A stretch of DNA of 64,000 nt, from NCBI RefSeq assembly GCF_026109735.1, contig NZ_CP069620.1, positions 2,046,001-2,110,000 of the forward strand, written 5' to 3'. Source of the stretch: Salinimicrobium tongyeongense. Its GTDB lineage: Bacteria > Bacteroidota > Bacteroidia > Flavobacteriales > Flavobacteriaceae. The notes beneath the pieces were generated by a model, which was not told where the DNA came from, searched no databases, and saw nothing but the letters and a program-made list of their open reading frames with translations. Of this stretch, positions 16,543 through 25,525 are shown piece by piece (the first letter of the stretch is position 1; every line of letters begins with the position of its first letter). The translations under genes were made by a program, and so were the position numbers.

Positions 16543-17793
16543 CTAGTGTCCGTGGGAAGTCTGACTCTTCTTCATTTCAGCTATTAAATAATAGGCGTTG
16601 TTCCATGCTACCCGAGCTCCTTCAGGTAAAGGCTCCAACAACTTTATTTCAACCCAGCCTTCATTTTTTTCTCCTGTTTTTACTTCCACGGGTTTAAAGG
16701 ACCATTCAGTTTCTCCATTTTCCTGCTCTTTTTCAGCAATAAAGATGTAGGACTTTCCTTCTTCCTCAACTACTGCACCTTCGGGCAAAGCCGTCACTTC
16801 TGTTCCCGCTCCTGTGATAATTCTGCCGTTAATATACATTCCCGGCACAAGATTTTTTGTATCCTCTTGTATCTCTGCATGAACATGAACTGCCTTAGGG
16901 TCCTGCTCAAATTTTTTACCGACAGAATATATCTTAGCAGTGTAAGTTTTACCCGGCATAGATTCCATTTTCAACAGGACTTTTTGTCCCTCTTTTACTT
17001 TATAGACATCTTTAGCAAAGACCATTAGATCGGCATGCACATGTTCTGTGTTAATTACCTCAAAAAGCTCGGTCTGTGGATCGACAAATTGTCCTACCTG
17101 TATTCCCACGTCTTCTATACTTCCTTGAATGGGACTTACTACAGGTATATTCTCAACTATGTTACCTTCCCTGATCCCTGAAATTTTGAGGTTTAATCTT
17201 CTTAGCTGCGATTCCAGACCTTTGACCTCTGCCTGTACAACCCGATAATCTGCCCGTGCCTGTTGCAACTGTCTACCAGATCCAACTCCTTTTTCATTGA
17301 GGGTTTGCTGACGTTCAAATTCTTTCTCCAGGAACTGCATACGATTATAGGCAGTCATATAATCAGTTTGTAATCTTGTAAGGTTGGGATGGGAAAGATA
17401 GGCCAGGACCTGACCCTTTCTCACATCATCCCCTTCAATTACTTCAATAGAAGTTATATTTGCTCCTATTACGGCAGTTACTGTTGCTTCATATTGCGGC
17501 GGTACTTCAAGTTGTCCTGTCGCAGCAATTGCATCTGAAAGGGGTTTTGTAGGTAAGGTATCTATTTCTATACCTAAACTATTGAACTTAAGTTCCGAGA
17601 GATGTACTTGTCCCATGCCTCCTTCTTCTGCATGATCTCCTTCTTCTTCAGCATGACCACCTTCTTCTTCAGCATGATCTTCGGTTTGCTCATCCCCAAC
17701 TGTAGTTTTCTCTTCTTCACCTCCTCCATTACATGCAATAAACAGGGTGGTTGCAATTAACAGGGTGAATAATTTTATAACGTGTTTTTTCAT
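16543..17793 (-). CDS. czcB: CzcB-type periplasmic adaptor lipoprotein (RND efflux)
   Basis: A 416-residue membrane fusion protein with lipobox FIAC (Cys 21), so it is probably lipid anchored. Residues 36-62 are an acidic, His-containing tract with repeated HAEEEG units, a likely metal-binding segment. A lipoyl/barrel half starts at GQLEVPPQYEATVTAVIGAN, a coiled-coil hairpin covers about residues 145-210 (LQTDYMTAYNRMQFLEKEFE and onward), and the second half runs QGSIEDVGIQVGQFVDPQTE. It links CzcA to the outer-membrane channel for export of divalent metal ions from periplasm or cytoplasm. It is 30 bases downstream of czcA in the same operon. Confidence 0.9.
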   Translation of the reverse strand: MKKHVIKLFTLLIATTLFIACNGGGEEEKTTVGDEQTEDHAEEEGGHAEEEGDHAEEGGMGQVHLSELKFNSLGIEIDTLPTKPLSDAIAATGQLEVPPQYEATVTAVIGANITSIEVIEGDDVRKGQVLAYLSHPNLTRLQTDYMTAYNRMQFLEKEFERQQTLNEKGVGSGRQLQQARADYRVVQAEVKGLESQLRRLNLKISGIREGNIVENIPVVSPIQGSIEDVGIQVGQFVDPQTELFEVINTEHVHADLMVFAKDVYKVKEGQKVLLKMESMPGKTYTAKIYSVGKKFEQDPKAVHVHAEIQEDTKNLVPGMYINGRIITGAGTEVTALPEGAVVEEEGKSYIFIAEKEQENGETEWSFKPVEVKTGEKNEGWVEIKLLEPLPEGARVAWNNAYYLIAEMKKSQTSHGH

Positions 17794-17823
17794 TTCTTTA
17801 TTCTTTAATCTATTAGTACCGGG

Positions 17824-20800
17824 TTATTCAGAAGTGTTTATATAATATTCAAGTTGGGAGCGGCTTTCGAGATAATTGCCCAATGCCTCCCAGGCATCAA
17901 CCTCTATCCTTACGGCATCCCGAAGGGTTTGAAGGAAAGTGACATAATCAATCGCTCCCTCCCTGTATGCAAGAAGTGCCCCTTCCCGTTGTTCTATGGC
18001 TAAGGGAAGCGCCGCCTCCTGATAATACTGCCAGGAATTAAGCCACTTTAGGTATTCTTCGCGCGCTTCACTGTAAGCAGATTTTAGCTCCAACTGGGTT
18101 TGCTGTAGATTTGCCTCGGCTATCTCACGGTCTATCCTGGCGGCTTGGGTCCTCCCCAACTCGGGTCCAAACAACAAAGGAATACTTATGCCCACCTGAT
18201 ACTGGTAAAAACCAGTCTGCCCGTCGATCTTTTGACGTCCGTATTCCGCCTGGAATTTTGGAAAAAACTGTGACCGCCTTTCCTTGACAGTTGCGTCAGC
18301 CACCTCTATTTGTTGCTCATAAACATCGAGAAGGGGATGGTCTCCAAGAGGTTGTAGGAACTGCGAAAGGGGCTCAATGATTTCCTCGACAGGCACATCA
18401 GATACCGTAAAGAGATCATCACTGGCAAACCAGAGATTGAATCGCTGCAGGGCAGCTAGATAATCACGGTAAGCTTGTTCTTTTTGTATTTCCACCTCAT
18501 TACCCTGATTCACCGTAGCCAGATATTCCAGCCGGGATATTGTTTCTGTTTCCAGTCTTATTTGAGCAGCTCTTTCAATATCTGTAAATGAGGAATCCAG
18601 ACTTTGTAAGGTTTGATATGCATTTTTTGCAGCATATAACGATGCCCAAGCCTGACTCACCTCCAGTTCTACTTCGAGAATGGAAAGATCGAGAGCCTCT
18701 TCTGCTAAAGCCACTCTTGCTTTCTGCAGCCTCAGACGGGGAATGATACCAAAAATATCGATATCCTGTTGCTGCACCCCGATTTGGGTATACACACCGA
18801 GATCCGGATTATTTGAACCATCACTAAGTTCTTCTGCTCCTGTAAATATTGCGGTATTCCCAAGCTGCCATGCGGTTTTTTTCAAGGCTTCCTCACCTTC
18901 TATCTCTAGGGCTGCCGCCTTAATACTGGGGAAAGCTTCCACAGCACGTTTTTTGGCCTCTTCTAAAGTCAAAGTTTGAAGAGAATCCTGTAGCTGAACG
19001 CTCTCAGCCTGCACCGGTACATTCCCCTGCAGGTTTTTTTCCTGTGCCTGTGCAGGAGAACTAAGACCAAGTATACCTCCAATGGAAAGCACTGCCACTA
19101 ATATGGCGGGCGCCGGAGCAAAACCGTTACTATTGTTTCTTCTATTTTTCATGTTTTCTACTAATGTATAAAGTACAGGTAATACCACCAGGGTGAGCAG
19201 GGTAGCGGTAAGCATTCCTCCAATAACAACCGTTGCTAAAGGACGTTGCACCTCTGCCCCGGCCGAAGAAGAAAATGCCATAGGCATAAATCCTAATATA
19301 TCTGTCACCGCTGTAAGCATGATGGGCCTGATTCGTTCTTTGGTACCTATCAATATTCGGTCTTTTATACTTGTTACTCCTTCCTCTTTTAATGAATTGA
19401 AACGATTCACGAGGACCAGACCATTGAGTACCGCAACCCCAAAGAGTACTATGAAACCTACACCTGCCGAAATACTGAACGGCATATCCCGAAACCAGAG
19501 AGCAAAGATACCTCCAATGGCTGCCAAAGGAATTGCGATATAGATCATTATTGACTGCGAAAAGGAGCCAAGGGCAAAATACAACAGCACGAAGATCAGG
19601 AAGAGAGCAATGGGAACAACGATAGAGAGTCGGCTTTTGGCACTTTGAAGATTCTCAAATTCCCCACCGTATTCGATGTAGTATCCCGGCGGCAAATCCA
19701 GCTCGGCATCCAGTTTTGCCTGAATGTCATTTACAACAGATTCAACATCACGCCCCTGTGTATTAACTCCTACATAGGTTCTCCTGTAAGTATCATCTCT
19801 TGAGATCTGCATTGGTCCCGGCACATAGCTAATATCAGCTACTTCTTTGATCGGGATCTGTGTACCATCGGGTAAATCAATGTATAAATTTTTTAGGTCG
19901 TCAATGTTTTCACGATTTTGCTCATTAAAACGAACAACAAGATCGAACCTTTTTTCCCCTTCAAAAACAACTCCGGCAACTCCACCCGCAAAGGCTGTAC
20001 TTATGTACTCGTTAATCTTCTGGATTTCCAAACCATATTGAGCAATCTTATCGCGGTTAAAGCGAACTGTCATTTGTGGAAGCCCCGAGGTTCTTTCTGG
20101 ATTTACATCCGCTGCACCTGGTACGGTTTCTATAATAGCTGCCATTTCTTCAACCTTAGTAGAAAGTACATCCAGATCATCGCCATAGAGTTTAACGGCT
20201 ATATCTTCCCGGACTCCTTCTAAAAGTTCGTTAAACCTCAGCTCTACCGGTTGTGTGAAAACGAGATTCACTCCCGTCAAATGTTTATTGAGTAACTCAC
20301 GTATTTGATTAACAAGCTCCTCTTTTGTGTCAGCCGAGACCCACTCATCTCTATCTTTTTCAAGTATTATATACATATCGGCAATATCCATGGGCATGGG
20401 ATCTGTTGGTATATCGGCTACTCCAATACGGGCTGTCACCGTCTCTACTTCCGGAAAGTTCTCAAGCAATAGGCTTTCTATTTTCTTTGAAACCTCTATA
20501 GATTCAGTCAAAGAACTTCCGGGTCGGATAAGGGCCTGCATAGCAATATCTCCTTCATCGAGCTGCGGAATGAACTCCCCACCCATTGTGGAAAATACAT
20601 ATCCTGCCGCTCCAAGTAAAACTACTGCACCAATAATGACCGCCGATCTTAGGCGGAGGGAAGCTTTCAAAACCGGAAGATATACCCGCTGAATTCCACC
20701 TATAATCTTGTCACTTATTCTTTCTAATCCTTTTTCAAACCGACCAAACCAGTTTTTCTTGTTTTGAATTGGCTTCATGAAAAGCGCTGTCATCATCGGT

Positions 20801-22290
20801 ACATAAGTAAGACACAAGATGATGGCACCTATCATGGCAAATCCAAAGGTGTAGGCCATTGGCTTAAACATCTTTCCTTCAACACCGGTGAGGAATAAAA
20901 TAGGGGCGAAAACGATCAAAATAATGATCTGGCCAAAAAATGCTGATCCCATCATGGTACTACCGGCATCATATGCTACCTCGTCCATGACAGCCCGGTT
21001 GAACTTAAGCTTTCCGGCTTTGATCCTTTTGTGGATCTCATATACCGCACCTTCAATAATAATGACCGCTCCGTCAATTATTATCCCGAAGTCAATTGCG
21101 CCCAAACTCATAAGATTTGCCCATACTCCAAACTGTTTCATTAGAATAAAAGCGAAAAGTAGAGAGAGGGGAATGGTGGTTGCTGTAATAAGGCCGCCTC
21201 GTAAACTTCCCAAAAGAAACACCAAAGCAAAGATCACAATTAATGCTCCTTCCAGCAGGTTTTTGGTTACAGTGTCGGTTGTCCTGCCAATAAGCATACT
21301 TCGGTCGATGATTGGATTAATTTCCAAACCTTCGGGCAAGGATTTCTCCACTTCTTCCATTCTGTCCTTAACATCCTGTACTACGGCATTAGGATTGGAT
21401 CCCTTCAGCATCATGATGATACCTCCAACGGCTTCCTCTCCATCCTGGGTAAAGGCACCATAACGCACCTGGCTACCCGCATGAACCTTTTCCGCTACGT
21501 CTGCAATGGTTATAGGAGTTCCGTTTCTGTTGGCGACTACAATTTTTCTAATGTCATCCAGGGATTCAATTAATCCTTCACCCCGAATAAAATTTGACAT
21601 CTTATTTTTTTCGATGTAAGCTCCACCGGTATTCACATTATTCCTGGCCAGGGCTTCATAAATCTGTGATATACTAATATCAAGAGCATTGAGTTTTTCA
21701 GGATCAATAGCTACTTCGTATTGTTTGATTGCTCCCCCGAAAGAGTTGACTTCTACCACACCTTCAAGTAAGGTGAGCTGCCTTTTTATGATCCAGTCCT
21801 GAATGCTCCTTAGTTCAACAGGAGTGTAATCATCTTCAAAACCCGACTGCGGTTGTATTGTATATTCATAGATCTGTCCCAGTCCTGTAGAAATAGGCCC
21901 CATCGAAGGACTCCCGAATTTGTCCGGAATAGTTTCCTTCAGTTCAGCCAGTTTTTCCTGTACAAGCTGCCTGGGCAGATAGGTACCCATATCGTCCTCA
22001 AAGACAATAGTGACAACCGAAAGTCCAAAACGGGAAACAGATCTCAATTCTGTTACTCCGGGAAGATTACCCATAGCCAATTCGACGGGGTAGGTCACAA
22101 ATTGTTCAATATCTTCAGTACCTAAACTTGGAGATTGAGTAATAACCTGTACCTGGTTATTTGTAATATCAGGAACCGACCCCAGGTTTACGGTCATCAT
22201 CGACCAGATTCCGGTTCCTATAAGAGCCAGCGTAAGCAGGCCCACTATAAATTTGTTATTTATAGAGAATCCTATGATCTTATTAATCAT
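17824..22290 (-). CDS. czcA: CzcA-type heavy-metal RND pump fused to a TolC-like outer-membrane factor
   Basis: A 1,488-residue two-part protein. Residues 1-1046 are a complete HME-type RND transporter (INKIIGFSINNKFIVGLLTL start; membrane motif DFGIIIDGAVIIIE; a second membrane block near 860-1040). The DFG...DGAV...E motif matches the Zn/Co/Cd (Czc) class rather than the Cu/Ag CusA class. Residues about 1057-1083 still look like a signal peptide ending SSPAQAQ. Residues about 1100-1488 form a TolC/CzcC-like factor (LTLEEAKKRAVEAFPS, two coiled-coil repeats). ATG at 22290 is chosen over an upstream TTG, since RND proteins normally start a few residues before the first helix. The fusion removes the need for a separate czcC. 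Confidence 0.88.
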   Translation of the reverse strand: MINKIIGFSINNKFIVGLLTLALIGTGIWSMMTVNLGSVPDITNNQVQVITQSPSLGTEDIEQFVTYPVELAMGNLPGVTELRSVSRFGLSVVTIVFEDDMGTYLPRQLVQEKLAELKETIPDKFGSPSMGPISTGLGQIYEYTIQPQSGFEDDYTPVELRSIQDWIIKRQLTLLEGVVEVNSFGGAIKQYEVAIDPEKLNALDISISQIYEALARNNVNTGGAYIEKNKMSNFIRGEGLIESLDDIRKIVVANRNGTPITIADVAEKVHAGSQVRYGAFTQDGEEAVGGIIMMLKGSNPNAVVQDVKDRMEEVEKSLPEGLEINPIIDRSMLIGRTTDTVTKNLLEGALIVIFALVFLLGSLRGGLITATTIPLSLLFAFILMKQFGVWANLMSLGAIDFGIIIDGAVIIIEGAVYEIHKRIKAGKLKFNRAVMDEVAYDAGSTMMGSAFFGQIIILIVFAPILFLTGVEGKMFKPMAYTFGFAMIGAIILCLTYVPMMTALFMKPIQNKKNWFGRFEKGLERISDKIIGGIQRVYLPVLKASLRLRSAVIIGAVVLLGAAGYVFSTMGGEFIPQLDEGDIAMQALIRPGSSLTESIEVSKKIESLLLENFPEVETVTARIGVADIPTDPMPMDIADMYIILEKDRDEWVSADTKEELVNQIRELLNKHLTGVNLVFTQPVELRFNELLEGVREDIAVKLYGDDLDVLSTKVEEMAAIIETVPGAADVNPERTSGLPQMTVRFNRDKIAQYGLEIQKINEYISTAFAGGVAGVVFEGEKRFDLVVRFNEQNRENIDDLKNLYIDLPDGTQIPIKEVADISYVPGPMQISRDDTYRRTYVGVNTQGRDVESVVNDIQAKLDAELDLPPGYYIEYGGEFENLQSAKSRLSIVVPIALFLIFVLLYFALGSFSQSIMIYIAIPLAAIGGIFALWFRDMPFSISAGVGFIVLFGVAVLNGLVLVNRFNSLKEEGVTSIKDRILIGTKERIRPIMLTAVTDILGFMPMAFSSSAGAEVQRPLATVVIGGMLTATLLTLVVLPVLYTLVENMKNRRNNSNGFAPAPAILVAVLSIGGILGLSSPAQAQEKNLQGNVPVQAESVQLQDSLQTLTLEEAKKRAVEAFPSIKAAALEIEGEEALKKTAWQLGNTAIFTGAEELSDGSNNPDLGVYTQIGVQQQDIDIFGIIPRLRLQKARVALAEEALDLSILEVELEVSQAWASLYAAKNAYQTLQSLDSSFTDIERAAQIRLETETISRLEYLATVNQGNEVEIQKEQAYRDYLAALQRFNLWFASDDLFTVSDVPVEEIIEPLSQFLQPLGDHPLLDVYEQQIEVADATVKERRSQFFPKFQAEYGRQKIDGQTGFYQYQVGISIPLLFGPELGRTQAARIDREIAEANLQQTQLELKSAYSEAREEYLKWLNSWQYYQEAALPLAIEQREGALLAYREGAIDYVTFLQTLRDAVRIEVDAWEALGNYLESRSQLEYYINTSE

Positions 22291-22322
22291 AAATAAAAAA
22301 ATTTGGTTTAACGTAATTGATG

Positions 22323-22345
22323 AGATGCCAAACAAAAAGATGGCA
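22323..22345. promoter_or_regulatory. Inverted repeat in the leader of czcA
   Basis: ATGCCA (22324-22329) and TGGCAT (22340-22345) form a 6-bp inverted repeat about 35 bases upstream of the czcA start. It could be an operator or a leader hairpin. No factor can be named. Confidence 0.3.
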
Positions 22346-22378
22346 TTTGGATATAGCTATCCTATCACAAAAATTAGG

Positions 22379-22771
22379 TTAAACCTGGGGCGGTTGGAAA
22401 ATTCCGCCTAAGCTCGCAGAAGAAAACGGAGCTTGATAAAAGATGCTGGCTCTTGGAGCCTCTATGAATTCGATCGTAGTAAATTCGAAGATCTCTGAAT
22501 TAAGAACAGTAATTCCATGAGAGCATGAATGGTGATGACCTTGTAATGGTAGTTTCCCGTCATGCTTGTCGTCATGTTCCGGCAATTCAGACCGATCTCC
22601 ATACTGGGCGTCTAAAAAATCTTCAAAAGATAATTCAGCACCTGCTGTACATTCTTTATAATGTTCAATGAGATTTGGAAGCTTCAACAATTCGCAACAC
22701 AGATCTGCTACCGGACCAGAGGATTGGAGCAAAAGCAGAAATGATAAGAATGTGGTTACGAAAAATTTCAC
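22379..22771 (-). CDS. Cys/His-rich secreted protein at the head of the czc operon
   Basis: A 130-residue protein using GTG at 22771; an in-frame TTG lies 17 codons upstream, but the GTG start gives a clean signal peptide (VKFFVTTFLSFLLLLQSS). The mature part has CC (DLCC), HYKEC, an acidic FEDFLDAQYGDRSE segment and HDDKHDGKLPLQGHHHSCSH, then an aromatic C-terminus ending FQPPQV. Comparable short proteins (LP.L..HY.EH...HH.LPF...HHH) often stand before cation-efflux genes in Bacteroidetes and have no established function. The His/Cys content suggests periplasmic metal binding or sensing. It is the first gene of the leftward efflux operon and is divergent from arsD. Confidence 0.65.
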   Translation of the reverse strand: MKFFVTTFLSFLLLLQSSGPVADLCCELLKLPNLIEHYKECTAGAELSFEDFLDAQYGDRSELPEHDDKHDGKLPLQGHHHSCSHGITVLNSEIFEFTTIEFIEAPRASIFYQAPFSSASLGGIFQPPQV

Positions 22772-22935
22772 GCCGTAAAAGTAGCAATTTTTTGGCAGAA
22801 TGTGGTTCAAAAAGGATTCCAAAAACCAGTATTTATTGGTTAAAATTATCTAAAAGGATGAAAAAAGTTCATCTTTTTGACCACTGTCAGTTGAGAACGA
22901 CTCACCTGGATTTATGATTTTTTTGTTCTTATTAA

Positions 22936-22974
22936 TTGACGTTTCAGATATTAAATCGTAATATTGCAATATTA
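22936..22974 (+). promoter_or_regulatory. ars operon promoter with overlapping palindromic operator
   Basis: TTGACG (22936-22941), a 17-base spacer and TAATAT (22959-22964) resemble -35/-10 elements. A perfect 16-bp palindrome, TAATATTGCAATATTA (22959-22974), covers the -10 element, 18 bases before the arsD ATG. An ArsR-family repressor bound there would block transcription, and arsR is the third gene of the operon. The palindrome is seen directly; assignment to ArsR (or ArsD) is inference. Confidence 0.6.
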
Positions 22975-22992
22975 AACTTTAAAACATTAGAT

Positions 22993-23352
22993 ATGAAAAT
23001 CACCATTCTTGATCCGGCTTTATGTTGCAGCACAGGAGTGTGCGGACCCGATGTGGATGACAGCCTTGTACAGACAGCGGCCAATGTGAAATGGCTGAAA
23101 TCATTGAACGTAGAGGTGGCCAGACATAATGTGTCGAACGACGGAGAAGCTTTTCAGCAATATCCTGAGGCCATTGAAAAACTCAAAATGGACGGGCTCA
23201 ATTCCCTCCCTTATATCCTCATAGATGGAAAGATCGTCATGAGTGGACGTTATCCAAATAAAACCGAGTGGGAGAAGCTTTTGAAAACCGAGCCTGCTCC
23301 TGTGGCACAACCACAAGATAATTCCTGCTGTGGTGGGACAAGCTGCTGTTAA
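22993..23352 (+). CDS. arsD: ArsD arsenite metallochaperone
   Basis: A 119-residue ArsD. Start ATG at 22993 gives MKITILDPALCCSTGVCGP, with the three As(III)-binding cysteines at 11, 12 and 17 (equivalent to Cys12/13/18 of the E. coli protein). Two further vicinal pairs, CC at 112-113 and 118-119, are at the very C-terminus as in the classical protein. ArsD carries arsenite to the ArsA ATPase and can act as a weak repressor. It is the first gene of the ars operon, with arsA 29 bases downstream. Confidence 0.95.
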   Translation: MKITILDPALCCSTGVCGPDVDDSLVQTAANVKWLKSLNVEVARHNVSNDGEAFQQYPEAIEKLKMDGLNSLPYILIDGKIVMSGRYPNKTEWEKLLKTEPAPVAQPQDNSCCGGTSCC

Positions 23353-23381
23353 GCAGAAAATAAACCATTAAATCCCTGGCT

Positions 23382-25172
23382 ATGAAAGATCATCAAACAA
23401 AATACCTTTTTTTCACCGGGAAGGGCGGGGTGGGTAAAACCTCCCTGTCCTGTGCGACAGCTATCAAACTTGCCGATGAAGGTAAAAAAGTGCTACTTGT
23501 AAGTACAGATCCTGCTTCCAACCTGCAGGATGTCCTGCAGAGCGAGGTGTACGACAAGATCAATCCTGTTGACGGAGTTGCGAACCTCTCGGCGATCAAC
23601 ATTGATCCCGAAGTTTCTGCTGAAGAATACCGCTCCCGTGTCACCGAGCCTTTAAAGCAGATCCTGAACGAAGCAGACATCCAAAAAATGAACGAGGAAT
23701 TGTCTGGTGCCTGCACTACAGAGATTGCCGCTTTTGACGAATTTTCCAGGTTTATCTCCGGGGAATCTGAAGGAGGTGAATTTGATGTAGTGGTTTTTGA
23801 CACGGCTCCCACCGGCCATACCTTACGTTTATTGGAACTGCCTGCCGCCTGGGCCTCTTTTACAGAGGAAAATCCCGACGGTGCCTCCTGTCTTGGACCA
23901 ACCTCTGCCTTAAAAAGCAGTCAGGAGCGCTATAATACTGTTGTAAAGCGTTTGCGGGATCCTGAACTGGCAACCTTTTACCTCGTTGCCCGTGCCGACA
24001 AATCTTCTCTTAAGGAAGCATCCCGTACAAGCGACGAACTGGCAGAACTTGCAATGAAAAATCAGGAATTGCTTGTCAACGGAGTTTTTAAGGCGGTGGA
24101 CATTCAGGACGACTTTGCGCTGAAAATGCAAGAACTGGCAGAAAAAGAGCTGGAATCAATTCCTAAAAACCTTCAGAAATTGTCCATCAAAACTTATCCC
24201 CTTCTGCCTTACAACATTCTTGGTGTGGAGAAACTACGTTCGCTTTTAGATCCTGAACTTCAAAAGAAACTTGTTATTTCCGAAGTAAAAGTTGCGAAAG
24301 AAACAGATCGACTTTTGCCCGGTATGGACAAACTGGTGGATGAACTTACTGCAGATAAAACCCACGGACTTATTATGACGATGGGGAAGGGCGGAGTTGG
24401 AAAAACGCTTACCGCCTCAACTCTGGCCGTGATGATCGCCAAACGGGGCTTTGAGGTACATCTCACCACGACAGATCCTGCTGCTCACGTTCAGGATTTT
24501 ATGGATCAACTTGAGGAACTTCCGGAGAACTTGAGCATTGATCGAATAGACCCAAAACTTGAAACACAGCGGTATACGGAGAAAATACTATCTCAAAAAG
24601 GTGAAAACCTGGATGAGCATGGAAAGAAATTATTGCTGGAAGACCTTAAATCCCCCTGTACCGAAGAGGTAGCTGTTTTTCATGCTTTTTCAAAAGCCAT
24701 ACAACAAGCCAAACGAAAATTTGTGGTGATCGATACTGCACCTACGGGGCATACTTTGCTTTTGCTGGACACAGCAGGAAGTTATCACAGGGAAGTATTA
24801 AGAACTACCGGAATGGATCCGGCAAAGATCAGAACTCCCTATATGTCACTACAGGATCCTGAACTTTCAAAGCTGATCCTTGTTACCCTGCCGGAAACTA
24901 CTCCTATGCGGGAAGCTTCTGTCCTACAAGATGATCTAAAACGTGCCGGAATAGACACTTATGCGTGGGTAGTAAATCAAAGCCTTTCCATGGAGAAAGG
25001 CCTCCAAGATCCACTTTTAAAAAGCAGGGCTTTGGCGGAAAAGGATGTAATTCAGACCATTCAGAAAGACCTTTCTAAAAGGACCTATGGCATTCCGTTC
25101 ATTCCGGAGGAGAAATTACTTCCAGCACTGCTCAAATCTCTTGATAATATAAAACCTGTAACCACTATTTAA
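23382..25172 (+). CDS. arsA: ArsA arsenite-transport ATPase
   Basis: A 596-residue protein made of two homologous ATPase halves. Walker A GKGGVGKT occurs at residues 13-20 and again at 335-342. Each half has DTAPTGHTLRLL/DTAPTGHTLLLL, the signal-transduction DTAP motif. Metal-site cysteines match the classical positions: C111 in SGACTTEI, C170 in GASCLGP and C426 in SPCTEEV. ArsA normally powers ArsB, but here the permease downstream is of the ACR3 type. ArsD, ArsA and ACR3 together should export arsenite with ATP coupling. The stop is immediately followed by the arsR start codon. Confidence 0.95.
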   Translation: MKDHQTKYLFFTGKGGVGKTSLSCATAIKLADEGKKVLLVSTDPASNLQDVLQSEVYDKINPVDGVANLSAINIDPEVSAEEYRSRVTEPLKQILNEADIQKMNEELSGACTTEIAAFDEFSRFISGESEGGEFDVVVFDTAPTGHTLRLLELPAAWASFTEENPDGASCLGPTSALKSSQERYNTVVKRLRDPELATFYLVARADKSSLKEASRTSDELAELAMKNQELLVNGVFKAVDIQDDFALKMQELAEKELESIPKNLQKLSIKTYPLLPYNILGVEKLRSLLDPELQKKLVISEVKVAKETDRLLPGMDKLVDELTADKTHGLIMTMGKGGVGKTLTASTLAVMIAKRGFEVHLTTTDPAAHVQDFMDQLEELPENLSIDRIDPKLETQRYTEKILSQKGENLDEHGKKLLLEDLKSPCTEEVAVFHAFSKAIQQAKRKFVVIDTAPTGHTLLLLDTAGSYHREVLRTTGMDPAKIRTPYMSLQDPELSKLILVTLPETTPMREASVLQDDLKRAGIDTYAWVVNQSLSMEKGLQDPLLKSRALAEKDVIQTIQKDLSKRTYGIPFIPEEKLLPALLKSLDNIKPVTTI

Positions 25173-25508
25173 ATGGGAGTAACAAAAAGCGACCTCTTTA
25201 CTGAGGCTCAAAATGACCTTGCACTTGCTGCAAAAGCATTGGCTCACCCTGCCCGTGTTGCCATCATTGAATTCCTGCTGAAATCTGACAGCTGTATTAA
25301 TGGGGACCTGGTAAAAGAACTGGGACTTGCCCAGGCAACCATTAGTCAGCACCTTCGGGAACTTAAAGATATCGGGATCATCCAGGGAACCATAGAAGGA
25401 ACCAGTGTCAGTTACTGTATCAATGCCAGGCGTTGGGCAGAAATTCAAAAACAATTTGACAAAATTTTTAACCAATTCAAGGATCCTTCTTCAAAGGATT
25501 GCTGCTAA
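25173..25508 (+). CDS. arsR: ArsR-family winged-helix repressor
   Basis: A 111-residue ArsR/SmtB protein with helix-turn-helix LGLAQATISQHLRELKDIGI near residues 50-69 and wing GTIEGTSVSYCINARRW. The classical ELCVCDL metal site is not present. Instead Cys41 lies before the recognition region, with Cys82 in the wing and a CC pair at the C-terminus (110-111), so the As(III) site may use a different cysteine set. Its ATG directly abuts the arsA stop, giving co-expression with the operon it should repress. The candidate operator is the palindrome at 22959-22974. Confidence 0.9.
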   Translation: MGVTKSDLFTEAQNDLALAAKALAHPARVAIIEFLLKSDSCINGDLVKELGLAQATISQHLRELKDIGIIQGTIEGTSVSYCINARRWAEIQKQFDKIFNQFKDPSSKDCC

Positions 25509-25525
25509 CCTAAAACAAATTATTT

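Noticed and set aside
20888..21463. A 191-codon + strand open frame
   Set aside because: Antisense to the RND core of czcA; no motif, and codon pattern mirrors the opposite strand.
22290..22335. TTG start for czcA 15 codons upstream
   Set aside because: The added residues do not match the RND N-terminus and overlap a possible leader hairpin; ATG at 22290 fits.
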